Source: Eubacterium sp.
GTDB lineage: Bacteria > Bacillota > Clostridia > Lachnospirales > Lachnospiraceae
Assembly: GCA_017437905.1 (NCBI GenBank)
Contig: JAFRWY010000080.1
Span: 1-64,000, forward strand
Reading direction: 5' to 3'
Length of the DNA stretch: 64,000 nucleotides
Made by a program: the position numbers and the translations under genes. This document shows positions 35,710 to 45,141 of this stretch, one piece after another; the first letter of the stretch is position 1; each line of letters starts with the position of its first letter. The notes beneath the pieces are model-generated. The model was not told the origin of the DNA. It ran no database searches and saw only the letters and a program-made list of their open reading frames with translations.

Positions 35710-37197
35710 TCAGCGCGACACAGATACCTTCTCCGTGGAAGTATTAAATGTCGCGCGGTCGATCACCTTCCTCCTTACATTATCATAAACAACAAAGGTA
35801 AGTCCGGTCTTATTCTTGCTGTAATCCTTGCCGTCGATCACCAGGCTGTTGCCCGATCCCGCATAATATCCGGTTCCCGTCAGTTCATAAAATACGTTCT
35901 TCTCCCGGATGGAACCACTTAGTGCCACCTGTTTCTTCTCGTCATAGATCTCGGTGACACCCGTCTCCGCATCGATCACTGCCGCATAACTCCACTGCTT
36001 TTTTTCGGAAAGATCGGTCTTAATGCCGAGAGCCGCAAGATTCTCCTTCATTTCCTCCGTAAGGCAGGTGGATGTATCCTTTAGGGATGCAATAAATACG
36101 GTATACCGGTCATCCCTCAGTTCCTTCAGATACTGATTGAAATCTTTGATATGCACAAGCTCGCAGTCCTTGATCACCTGTGCATAATAATCCCTTGTCT
36201 TTTCATACTGCGCGTCCTGCACGGCCTGCACCTTATACTTTTTACGGAGCAATGTCCCAAGGTAGTCCGACACCCGAATGGCTCCCCATAGATTTGCATG
36301 GGATACCGTCTTCTCCCGCGGAAGTTCGGCACCCAGGGCGTCATACAGGGTCTTCTCGCAAAAATTATAATAATCCACTCCCCTGGACTCCGCATAGGAA
36401 GTAAGGGCGTTATTCTCCCTGTCACTCATGGCATTTCCGGGAAGGGAGATAAGGATCAGTGTGATCCCGTTCTCACGGCAGAGATCCACGGTCTTATCCA
36501 GATATTCCCTCATCACCGGCTGCAGATCCCTCGCATCTTTCCCTCCGCCGGGCACATAAGTGTCATAACTGTCATCCCCGTATTCCTCCAGCGGAGAGAA
36601 ACCTTTTAGTTCCGCGGATGTGTACTCCTCCGGGATAAAGTCCTGCTCCGAAAGCTCCGTCCATCTTCCGTGATAGCGGATATTCGTTAAGTAGTAGCTC
36701 ATTTCCGTCTGGGTGGGATCGATCCGGCACACTTCCCGGACCGCCTCCCGCTTCACTTCGGACCAGCGCATGGGATCCAGGCATTTTCTTTGCAGAGTCT
36801 CCCTTGTATTTATCGGATTCGCCGGATGTAATTCAAATACAAATCTCGTATCCAGCACCACCGCCTTCGGGGACTGGAGCCGGAGTGCCTCCTTCAGCCA
36901 ATAATAGCTTAGGAATATGCTCTGCTGCTCGCTTCCCAGATTATAGCTCCGGATCCCGGAGGTGTTGTAGATCTCCTGAGGCGAAACCGCATTGACCATA
37001 ACACTGGAGCCAAGGAAGATCACATCAACGGTATTTTCCTTCATTTCATAAAACTGCTCATAGGTCGATGTCGACGGCCAGTCGCTGTTCTCCAGTGTGT
37101 ACTTCGGGCGGAGCACACGATTGATAACGTAAAGAGAGAAAGCGAGAATTGACAGGAACACCAGGCTTCTCAGCAGATTTGTCACATGCTTTTTCAT
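35710..37197 (-). CDS. DltD/AlgX-like SGNH acyltransferase partner
   Basis: A 495-residue protein with a membrane anchor at about residues 8-27 and an external SGNH-type domain: Ser in FLGSSVMVNAVSP (block I), an NLGSEQQS segment, and a block V-like Asp/His region expected near HANLWGAIRVSDYLG. Proteins of this layout work with MBOAT proteins to acylate surface polymers. The start codon lies 2 bases from the end of the MBOAT gene and has GGAGG eight bases upstream, so the pair is coupled. Confidence 0.82.
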   Translation of the reverse strand: MKKHVTNLLRSLVFLSILAFSLYVINRVLRPKYTLENSDWPSTSTYEQFYEMKENTVDVIFLGSSVMVNAVSPQEIYNTSGIRSYNLGSEQQSIFLSYYWLKEALRLQSPKAVVLDTRFVFELHPANPINTRETLQRKCLDPMRWSEVKREAVREVCRIDPTQTEMSYYLTNIRYHGRWTELSEQDFIPEEYTSAELKGFSPLEEYGDDSYDTYVPGGGKDARDLQPVMREYLDKTVDLCRENGITLILISLPGNAMSDRENNALTSYAESRGVDYYNFCEKTLYDALGAELPREKTVSHANLWGAIRVSDYLGTLLRKKYKVQAVQDAQYEKTRDYYAQVIKDCELVHIKDFNQYLKELRDDRYTVFIASLKDTSTCLTEEMKENLAALGIKTDLSEKKQWSYAAVIDAETGVTEIYDEKKQVALSGSIREKNVFYELTGTGYYAGSGNSLVIDGKDYSKNKTGLTFVVYDNVRRKVIDRATFNTSTEKVSVSR

Positions 37198-37198
37198 A

Positions 37199-38698
37199 TC
37201 AGAAGCCTCCGTAGATAAAGTCCTTCGCTTCGAAACCGAAGCCGTAGGTTCCGAAGATCCATATGGACCAGATTACTGTGAAATAAATGGTCCAGCGGAT
37301 CAGTAAATTCTGCCGGTTGATCCATGCCCGGACCTTTACGCCCCGTTCCTGCAGCAGTTCCACAAGGATCAGGAACAGGATCGACACCAGGAGTACACCC
37401 CACTCCTTCTGACTGAGCCCCAATCGGTACAGGGATCCGTCGAAAAGGATCCACGGATTGAAATGGGTCACCATAGCCCGGAGCATGGATAGCCCCGCGC
37501 CAAGAGACCCTGCCCGGAAGAAGATCCATCCGATCATGCAGAGGAAAAATGTGACGATGACCTGTACCACCTTGCGGATCCGGGAACCCTCCGGCATGGA
37601 AACCGCTGCACACAGCCGTTCCTTCGGCTTTTGGGTCAGATCCCCTATGATCTGACATACCGCATGATACCAGCCCCAGACCAGGAATTTCCAGCCCTGT
37701 CCGTGCCAAAGTCCGCTTACCGTAAAGGTCGCCAGCAGGTTGAAACATTTCCGTGCCTTTCCTTTCCTGCTTCCTCCCAGCGGAAAATAGATATAATCCC
37801 TCAGCCATTCGCTGAGAGATATATGCCATCTCCGCCAGAAATCCCGGATAGAGGTTGCAAGCAGCGGGCGTGCGAAGTTATCCCTTACCTTGACGCCGAA
37901 CAGTCTTGCAACACCCTGGGAGATTGTGACACAGGACAGAAAATCAGTATAAAGCTGAAGGGTATAAAGGATTCCCGCAAGCAGGATAAAGAAACCGGCA
38001 TAGTTCTGATATCCGTCAAAGATTCGGTTGGCGATGACCGCTGCCTTGTCGGCGATCATCAGTTTCAGAAAGAGGCCCCAGAGGATCCCCTGGACACCGT
38101 TTATGATATTCTCCGTTTTATACCTGTGACCCGTGAAGAGGGCTTTCCCCAGCTGTCCGAACCGGGAGATCGGTCCCTGGATGATAATGGGGAAGAAAGA
38201 GATATAAAGTCCGAATTTCAGCGGATTCTTCTCCGGCTTTATCTTCCCCTTATGGATATCCACAAGGTAAGACACCATCTGCAGGGAATAGAAGGAAAGA
38301 CCGATGGGGATGATCCAGTTGATCTCCTCCCGGTGCAGTACCGTAAGCGAAACAAAATCCCCCAGTTTCGACAAGATCAGCGGACCGGCAGAGATAACGA
38401 TTCCCGCCCAAAGCAGAATACACCGGACCTCTATACTGCTCTCCTGCTTCTTTGCAAGCAGGAGACCCATCCCGTAGCACGCCAGCACAGCCAGCCCGAA
38501 CACCAGCAGCTGCTTCCGGCTGCCGGAGATGGCATAGTAGAAAAGACCGCTCACCAAAAGAAGGATCAGCCATCTATGCTTCCTCGGGAAAATGTAATAG
38601 AAAATGACCGCCAGAAAAACCAGTGCAAAGTATTTGATCGATGTATAGCTCATCGGCGCTTTTATGCAATTATTAAAAAAACCGATTATATAATCCAT
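37199..38698 (-). CDS. MBOAT family O-acyltransferase (AlgI/DltB-like)
   Basis: A 499-residue membrane protein with about 11 helices. MBOAT signature segments are RDFWRRWHISLSEWLRDYIYFPLGGSR and the invariant histidine in GLWHGQGWKFLVWG (about 325). These proteins carry acyl groups across the membrane to external polysaccharides or teichoic acids, with a DltD/AlgJ/AlgX-like helper, encoded directly downstream. I chose ATG 38698 with AGAGGA upstream over a start 11 codons earlier. The acyl donor is unknown; a nearby ligase-carrier operon could supply it. Confidence 0.93.
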   Translation of the reverse strand: MDYIIGFFNNCIKAPMSYTSIKYFALVFLAVIFYYIFPRKHRWLILLLVSGLFYYAISGSRKQLLVFGLAVLACYGMGLLLAKKQESSIEVRCILLWAGIVISAGPLILSKLGDFVSLTVLHREEINWIIPIGLSFYSLQMVSYLVDIHKGKIKPEKNPLKFGLYISFFPIIIQGPISRFGQLGKALFTGHRYKTENIINGVQGILWGLFLKLMIADKAAVIANRIFDGYQNYAGFFILLAGILYTLQLYTDFLSCVTISQGVARLFGVKVRDNFARPLLATSIRDFWRRWHISLSEWLRDYIYFPLGGSRKGKARKCFNLLATFTVSGLWHGQGWKFLVWGWYHAVCQIIGDLTQKPKERLCAAVSMPEGSRIRKVVQVIVTFFLCMIGWIFFRAGSLGAGLSMLRAMVTHFNPWILFDGSLYRLGLSQKEWGVLLVSILFLILVELLQERGVKVRAWINRQNLLIRWTIYFTVIWSIWIFGTYGFGFEAKDFIYGGF

Positions 38699-38763
38699 CG
38701 TTCCTCTTTGCTCCCGATCCGTATCATACATCCCTCCGGTCAGAGGGCGCTTATGATCCCTTC

Positions 38764-40617
38764 TTATGATCTTCGCTTATGATCCTTCGTTACTTTCTTT
38801 CCGATTCTTTTATTCTCATACATGGTCTGATCCGCACGCCGGATCGTATCCTCTACCGACTGGTCGGTCTCCGGATCGTACACCGCAATACCCAGGGAGA
38901 TATGGACCTCGTCCCATTCATTCTCCGCCAGAGCACAGAGTTCCTTCCGCCGACGGTAGAAGGACTTGACCAGTCCCTCCATGCTCCGGAAGTCCTCATC
39001 CTCCAGAACCACGGCGAATTCATCACCGCCGAGACGGAACACCGGACTGTGACGGAAAACATGACAGATCAGACGGCTGGCTCCCTTCAGGTAGACATCT
39101 CCCTTGTCATGCCCGTACACATCATTTACCTTCTTCAGGTTATCGCAATCCAGCATACCGATGGCGAAATCAAAATCGCCCGTTTTATCCAGACGCTTCT
39201 GAAGATTCTGTATATATTCATCAAATACTGATGATCACACAATCCGCCTTACCGGCTGCCACCCCGTCCAGACCTGCCGGCGTATCATCGAAATACTCGA
39301 TCTTCCATCCAGGATAATGATCCTTCAGAAAGGTCTCATAATTCGTATTTCCCCGGTTGACCGCAACGGTCACTTCCTTCTTCTTCAGGAATTCCTTCTT
39401 CTCGTCCTCCCGTACCACCGCATCCATTTCCGTCGTCATCAGTGCCGGGGTCAGCGCAACCCCCACCTGCTCGGCGTCATAGGGTGTGAGATTCGAAGGG
39501 AACATACAGTCCACTTCGCCGGATTTTACCGCCTCAAGAGCTTCCGCCGATGTGGCATAGCAGACCGGTTCAAATGTGATCCCGGCATTTTCAATATTCG
39601 TGGCCGCATAGAACAGGGCATCCTTCAGGGCACCGGTCAGTTCTCCCGTGGAAGGATCCTTCGCGCAGAACGCCAGATAGTTATCCTGATATGCCACACG
39701 GATCTTGTTGTCATGTGCCTCCAGCCATTCCAGTTCTTCGGGTGAAAGATAATTGTTATTTCCCGAATTCCGGAGGTACTTGTCATAGAGCTGCTCATTA
39801 TAATAGATATTCTCGTCCTGGATCCTGCTCATGGCCTCATCCAGCTGTTTTAACAGTTCCGGTTTTCCCTTATTGAAACCGAAATAATAATCCGAGGAGC
39901 CCACCTTCCAGACCGGTTTCGTATTCGTGGCGTCACCGAAGGAATCCAGCATGACATAGGCATCCATCTCTCCGTCCTGCAGCATCTGCAGGGCCTTCTC
40001 CTGATCCACGTTAAGCTCCGTCAGATCTACATCGATCCCGTGCATCTTCTCCCAGTCCAGGAAAAGATCCTTCATGATACTGTCACGGTCAACGCCGACC
40101 GTCTTCCCGATCAGCGTTCGCGGATCATCCGCATCGATCTCCTGATTCTTCGGAGATATAAAGACATAATAAGACTCCGTTCCCATGGCAAGTGACGAAT
40201 ACGCGATGGATCTGGCACGCTCTTCCGTATAGGATACGTCACTGAGCATGTCGATCTCGCCCTTCATCAGCATTTCCAGAAGCTCTGGCCAGGTTCCTTC
40301 CACATATTCATACTCCCAGCCGGTATAGGCAGCGACCTTCCGCTGGTATTCATATCCGTAACCGGAACGCCTGCCGGAGGCATCCATGTGATGGAACTTC
40401 GACTCATACCAGCCGACCCGGATCTTCGTCTTCTCCTTCGCAGCCGTGGTAAGAGCATTCTCCGTTGTCCCGGTGGTGGACCCGGTCTCTTCTGCGTTCG
40501 CATGGAATGACCTCACCAGTCCGCCAAACAGCAGCACGGCAACAAAGATGAGGTTCCAAAACCGCCTCCTTTGAAGGAACCAAATATTTTTTTCCCGTGA
40601 TCACGTACGGAATGCAT
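38764..40617 (-). pseudogene. Decayed sensor: two SBP-like domains plus GGDEF
   Basis: Remains of a transmembrane diguanylate cyclase with two external solute-binding (PBPb) domains. The proper start is ATG 40617 (AGAGAGGAAA upstream). Its frame breaks at a run of seven A (minus strand, about 40587-40593); one more A would join it to WNLIFVAVLLFGGLVRSF, the signal anchor. The binding-domain frame (40537-39221) ends abruptly at DCVIIS inside the second PBPb domain. The GGDEF part then begins in another frame at VFDEYIQNLQKRL and continues through FRLGGDEFAVV to 38764. The rest of PBPb2, the second membrane helix and the DPLTG start are missing, so an internal deletion plus frameshifts has inactivated the gene. 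Confidence 0.85.
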
Positions 40618-40734
40618 ACCGTTTCCTCTCTTAACACTTCCGCAGTTCTAAACAGCCGTAACGTATATTATAACACAAATCAGGGCCTGTGATAGTTCTT
40701 TTTTATTGACTGTCTTCATTTCTTCGTTCCGATG

Positions 40735-43065
40735 CTAGAAGAATTCAGACAGCGGAATACCGTTCTGCTCCTTCATATCCTGATTGATCTTCTCTGTTTC
40801 CCGAATATACTCTTCCCTTGAAATCTGGATTGTTTCCAGCTTTTCGCCATTCTCATCGTAAGTTGTTTTATAAAACTCCGCAGTATCATCAATTTCATAA
40901 TCCGGCGTTGTATTGTATGCTACATACGTCTGCATCCGGTCATTTTTCACCTTGCACAGAAGATCCGCGCCTCCATCATCGTATATATGAAAATCTCCGG
41001 AATTCTGTTCAACCATCCCCATCCCAGGATAAGGAATTGCAAATATTGTTTTATACGCCCCATTTTCTTCGGAATAAATTGCATTTATAAAGTCATTATC
41101 CCTGAAAATAAGCAATTCATCCATTCCGTCACCGGTGATATCCCGAAACTCATAGGAATCCCCATCGGAACTAAGCCCGCCATTCCAGATAGTGATATTC
41201 TGTCTCTCACACTCCTCTCTCAGTTCTGTAAGCCTTTCATACGCCTTTCCCGACTCTTCAGAACCACCATATGCGGTTTCTTCCAGTTCAGAATACTCAT
41301 AGATAAGCTCCATCAGTTTCCGGTACCTTTCTTTGTTATCCGCTCCCCTGAACCTGTCCGGATCCACCCGGCGCAGTGCCTCCTCAACGGACAGCTTTGC
41401 ATTTACCATGCAGTATTCACCCTGTGTATTTGCTGATGTTTTATTGTCACGTACCTTATAAATACTGTTCTTGCTGTCACATACAATCTTCTTTACCTCA
41501 GCCCCGGATAATCCCGGATCCGCTCCCCATACCAATGAACAAACTCCCGAAACGATCGGTGCTGACATGGATGTACCATCTTTATTCTGATACTTCTTAT
41601 CTCCATACACGGTGCTCCAAATTCTCTGTCCGGGTGCACAGATATCAACAGCAGTCCCTGCATTTGACCATTCGGTCATTTCATAATACGACCCGGTGCC
41701 TTCGTTTTTCCGGGTACACTCCGATGCTCCGACAATTATAATACGGTCAAGAATATCATCCTTACCTAAGGTTCCTTCAAAGCAGTTTTCCCGCGTCACC
41801 GAAGAAAAGTAACCATTGTAACATGCGTCAATTCCTTTCCCGTTATTTGCGCCGTTTCCCGCAGACTGTACGATCAGGAAATCATATCCTCTTTCTCTCA
41901 GTTTCGCCAGTTGTCTTGATATACGTTTGGAGATTCCGTCATAATCAATGCGCCTTTTTTCAATATCTCCCTTACTGTCGGTTTCCGGTCCTCGAAACCC
42001 AAACGAACAGTTTATGATCTTCGCACCGTTTGTCACCAGATAACATACCCTGTTACCCATGGCAGTATTACTGTTGTTTACACCCGACACCGCATCTCCC
42101 AGGGCTTCATCACGGATTTCACTCGAAAAGCTTAAATACAGGATATCCGCATTCCCCGCCACTCCGCACATTCCGAACTCATTTTCATTTGCTGCGATGA
42201 TTCCCGTAACATGCGTGGCGTGACAAGTTACTCCAGGGCTCTCATTTCCTTTAATCTCGGGTTCCGTCTGGCATACCACCCTTCCTTTCAGATCTTCATG
42301 CTCCTGATACATTCCATCATCCAGTACCCCCACCATTACCCGTGCCAGTTCATCCTTATACTCCCAGGCGCCCCTGGCTTCTATTGCTTCCATATACCAG
42401 TTATTTCCAGCCGGCTCCGTTTCATCCCATTCTTCCTTTTTACCGGAATCACTCCATGGATCTGTGGGCGTATACTCATCATCCACTGTCTCAAAGAAAT
42501 ACTCCGGTTCACAGAGTTCTACTCCTTTTTCTTTTTCGATTTCTGACGACAGCGTTTTCAGCGAAGACAGATTTCCTTTTTCCACGCGAAGATAGACCTC
42601 GTCTACCATATCATTCTGACCCGCGACCGATAGTCCATACTTTTTCATTATCGTCTTTTTTTCATCAACCGAAATGTCCCCGGAAAAGCAGACCACCAGG
42701 ATATCATTTGCATATACAGCCTTTGTTGCCGCATCTTCCTCAATACTGTTATCCGTTAAATAAGGATCGGACTCCGGAATCTCATCCGGATGAAATTCAA
42801 ATGCATCGATATCCGTATCCTCAGCCGTTCCGGTTGATTCAGTTGATTCGGTTGATTCGGTTGTGTTATCCGTATCGGTCTCCTCCGTTCCCGTTGTTGT
42901 AAAAAAACCCCTTTTCCGACCGTTTTTCTTCCCTTTTCCGGAAATAAGCAGCACACAAAGCAGGATCATTAATAACACCGAAAACACGGAAACCAGTATA
43001 ATGATCAGTTCCTTTTTTTGTTTCTTCTGTTTTCCCCGCATATCGTTTTTCATATTTTCGATCAC
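40735..43065 (-). CDS. Membrane-anchored S8 serine protease
   Basis: A 776-residue subtilase with one N-terminal membrane helix (about 20-42), then a Thr/Glu/Ser linker with a TEST repeat, a propeptide-like region (110-190, CEPEYFFETV), and the protease domain. The triad is Asp in VGVLDDG (about 250), His in CHATHVTG (about 285) and Ser in DGTSMSAP (about 490). The C-terminal 200 residues contain a VCBS-like strand pattern (RDITGDGMDELLIF). The start is GTG 43065 or ATG 43053; GGAAGGGGAGG lies just upstream and suits the GTG only through its first part. It is divergent from a lipoprotein gene. Confidence 0.9.
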   Translation of the reverse strand: MIENMKNDMRGKQKKQKKELIIILVSVFSVLLMILLCVLLISGKGKKNGRKRGFFTTTGTEETDTDNTTESTESTESTGTAEDTDIDAFEFHPDEIPESDPYLTDNSIEEDAATKAVYANDILVVCFSGDISVDEKKTIMKKYGLSVAGQNDMVDEVYLRVEKGNLSSLKTLSSEIEKEKGVELCEPEYFFETVDDEYTPTDPWSDSGKKEEWDETEPAGNNWYMEAIEARGAWEYKDELARVMVGVLDDGMYQEHEDLKGRVVCQTEPEIKGNESPGVTCHATHVTGIIAANENEFGMCGVAGNADILYLSFSSEIRDEALGDAVSGVNNSNTAMGNRVCYLVTNGAKIINCSFGFRGPETDSKGDIEKRRIDYDGISKRISRQLAKLRERGYDFLIVQSAGNGANNGKGIDACYNGYFSSVTRENCFEGTLGKDDILDRIIIVGASECTRKNEGTGSYYEMTEWSNAGTAVDICAPGQRIWSTVYGDKKYQNKDGTSMSAPIVSGVCSLVWGADPGLSGAEVKKIVCDSKNSIYKVRDNKTSANTQGEYCMVNAKLSVEEALRRVDPDRFRGADNKERYRKLMELIYEYSELEETAYGGSEESGKAYERLTELREECERQNITIWNGGLSSDGDSYEFRDITGDGMDELLIFRDNDFINAIYSEENGAYKTIFAIPYPGMGMVEQNSGDFHIYDDGGADLLCKVKNDRMQTYVAYNTTPDYEIDDTAEFYKTTYDENGEKLETIQISREEYIRETEKINQDMKEQNGIPLSEFF
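42836..42870. repeat. Nine-base tandem repeat in protease linker
   Basis: The unit GTTGATTCG recurs three to four times and encodes the Thr-Glu-Ser tandem in the linker of the membrane-anchored protease. Its copy number could vary between strains without breaking frame. Confidence 0.7.
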
Positions 43066-43153
43066 ACCTCCCCTTCCGTTTTCATTTTGCGGTATTCATA
43101 TCGTTATTGTAGCACATACTCCTTCCTGAAGAAACCTGAGAAATACCACCGGC

Positions 43154-43181
43154 TTGACATTTCCCCCATATAGTGTATAAT
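43154..43181 (+). promoter_or_regulatory. Promoter of lipoprotein gene
   Basis: TTGACA (43154-43159) and TATAAT (43176-43181) are separated by 16 bases, about 45 bases before the start. On the opposite strand TACAAT (43106-43111) preceded by TGTGC may be the -10 of the divergent protease. Confidence 0.85.
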
Positions 43182-43228
43182 CCCTCGATGATGAAGGTTC
43201 ACATCGGATCATAAGGAGGGAAATGATC

Positions 43229-43786
43229 ATGAAGAAGAAAATCACGCTTGTTCTTGCGGCTGTTTGTGTATGCGCGTCTCTTACCGCATGCGGCGGAAGC
43301 AGCGACAGCACGTCCGCTCCGGGGACAGAAGCAGCCCCTGCTACCGAGACAGTAACAGAAGCAGCAACCAGCGCTCCGGCATCGGGAATTACCATCGCTT
43401 CCACGGAAACCTGGGGAGACATTACAGTCGGGATTCCCGACGGATGGAAGTTCCGGAAGGGCGATGCATTTGATGAAAATGATACCCGCTACTGCTCGGT
43501 AAAGAAGTCCGACTTCTCCTACTTTGATATTAAGATGGAGACCGAGGATGTGATGAAGAAGCAGTACGAATACAACAAGAACACCTACACCAACGAGCAG
43601 ATCGACGTGTCCGGCAAGGTGGGTGAGATCGACTGGACCGGCTTCCAGTACAGCGATGGCTGGGGCGGCTACGGATTCGAGCTGTATGCGACCGCAAGCG
43701 GAAAGCCCGTTCGCGTATCCGGCTGCGGCTTCAAGTTCGACAGTCCGGAAGCAAAGGCGGTTCTTGAGTCCCTTAAGATCAAATAA
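43229..43786 (+). CDS. Small secreted lipoprotein
   Basis: A 185-residue lipoprotein. The signal peptide ends in the lipobox LTAC (Cys about 20), followed by a Ser/Thr/Ala/Glu linker and a single compact domain of about 125 residues starting at WGDITVGIPDGWKF. It looks like a PsbP/lipoprotein-type fold but I do not recognise the family. The lipoprotein pseudogene at 62000-62701 has the same layout. ATG 43229 is eight bases from AAGGAGGG; an ATG six bases earlier is too close. Confidence 0.85.
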   Translation: MKKKITLVLAAVCVCASLTACGGSSDSTSAPGTEAAPATETVTEAATSAPASGITIASTETWGDITVGIPDGWKFRKGDAFDENDTRYCSVKKSDFSYFDIKMETEDVMKKQYEYNKNTYTNEQIDVSGKVGEIDWTGFQYSDGWGGYGFELYATASGKPVRVSGCGFKFDSPEAKAVLESLKIK

Positions 43787-43800
43787 CAGGCCATAGAGCA

Positions 43801-43861
43801 TATACAGAAGGAAGGTACAAATGCCGTGTTTCCACAGGCAAATGTACCTTCCTTCTGTATA
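43801..43861. terminator. Long perfect hairpin
   Basis: TATACAGAAGGAAGGTACA (43801-43819) and its exact complement (43843-43861) form a 19-base-pair stem extended by a near-complementary ATGCC/GGCAA, 14 bases after the lipoprotein stop. It lies between convergent genes. The absence of a T tract makes it an unusual terminator; it may stabilise transcripts. Confidence 0.7.
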
Positions 43862-43946
43862 CGTTGGTTCTTCGACAGCCGTTCGGCTAATGTACATAAT
43901 AAAGTGTGCGTACGAAATAAAAAAGCCCTCTTTCCGAACCAGTCTC

Positions 43947-45095
43947 CTATTCCCCGGGTTCATGACAGACTCCGTATTCATCCACGATGTTGAGCCCGAA
44001 TATGCAGTTTCTGGCCAGATGGCCGTCCTTACAGAAGTAGACCCTTGTCCCTTCAATCTCCTGCCAGCCGAGAGCCAGGCTCCCGGTCTCCGGATCAAAG
44101 TAAAATCTCTGCCAGTCCTCTTCGTACCACCCAAGTGTCATCTTCCTGTCCGGACCAAAATGAACCCGTACTCCTTCCAGCGTCTGCCAGCCCGGTTCTC
44201 CCCAGGGAAGATCTCCTTCCGCATCCGGCAGAGGGATCACGTACATATACGACGGCCCCTCCGAAGTCACACGGGTAAGATCGATGGACGTATTCATATG
44301 TACACCGCTGTGATAGGTTCCCGCCGCATGGTACATCTGATGCACCCCGTCCGCGTCCTTCCCGGCATAGATCCCGAAATGGCAGTCCCAGCCGTCGGAG
44401 GGCCAGAAGAAAAGGATATATCCCTCTCTCACCTTCCCGGTCCGTTCCGCTTCCGTAAGCGCCGCCTGCATGGCATCCGAATCCTTCGTTTCTCCGAGGA
44501 AATACACCTTTGTTCCTTCCGGAGCATCCGATCCCTCCGATGCCTTCTCAGGTTCCATATAGTAGTACCAGCCGGTTCCGTCGGTAAAGCTCCCGCCCCG
44601 CGACAGGGGGCGGTAGAATTCCTTCATCTTCGTCAGGGCATCCTCCGCGCCGCCCCCATTTGCATAATACAGCACGGAAGCCACGAAGCCGGTGCAGTTG
44701 TAGCCATAGCCGGTCCGTTCCCGTCCCACATACTGCCGGCCGCCGTAATTCACACAGGAGGCCGCATCCGCATGGGTAACACTGTATGCGGAGCTGTGAT
44801 ACTTCAGCCCCTCATCCCAGTTGGCCCGGAGGGTCTCCATCACCGACTGGCGCGTCACCAGATCCATGCCCAGCCTCTTCGTCAGGAACTCTCCTTCCGT
44901 AACATCCTCCGTGATCCGGCAGGTCCATTCCAGGATCCGTCCTTCCACTGTCCGATCCGGTACATTCCCCTTCACGGCTTCGTATGCATCCGAACTTCCG
45001 GCAGCCTCCGGCGAGAGCGCTCCTTCCGACATAAGAAGCGATACGGAAATGACAGCAAGCAGAAAATATATAATTTTCCTCTTCCGTTTTCCCAT
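43947..45095 (-). CDS. Secreted NlpC/P60- or CHAP-like amidase with wall-binding repeats
   Basis: A 382-residue exported protein: signal peptide (KRKIIYFLLAVISVSLLMSEG), a helical region, then a cysteine peptidase-like domain with Cys in YGYNCTGFVASVLYY (about 135) and His in DCHFGIYAG (about 235). A tail of choline-binding-type repeats follows (LGWYEEDWQRFYF, LGWQEIEGTRVYF). It probably cuts peptidoglycan peptides at the wall. The start at 45095 has AAGGGAG upstream. It lies 46 bases after oppC in the same direction and could be the last gene of the long operon. Confidence 0.85.
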   Translation of the reverse strand: MGKRKRKIIYFLLAVISVSLLMSEGALSPEAAGSSDAYEAVKGNVPDRTVEGRILEWTCRITEDVTEGEFLTKRLGMDLVTRQSVMETLRANWDEGLKYHSSAYSVTHADAASCVNYGGRQYVGRERTGYGYNCTGFVASVLYYANGGGAEDALTKMKEFYRPLSRGGSFTDGTGWYYYMEPEKASEGSDAPEGTKVYFLGETKDSDAMQAALTEAERTGKVREGYILFFWPSDGWDCHFGIYAGKDADGVHQMYHAAGTYHSGVHMNTSIDLTRVTSEGPSYMYVIPLPDAEGDLPWGEPGWQTLEGVRVHFGPDRKMTLGWYEEDWQRFYFDPETGSLALGWQEIEGTRVYFCKDGHLARNCIFGLNIVDEYGVCHEPGE

Positions 45096-45141
45096 GCGTC
45101 TCCCTTCCGGCATATGGATATTGTTTCATCCGTCTGCCGCT

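Noticed and set aside
31010..38698. Canonical dltABCD operon
   Set aside because: The ligase looks like a fatty acyl ligase, a condensation-like gene is present, and the genes form two operons; only the MBOAT/SGNH pair and the carrier are Dlt-like.
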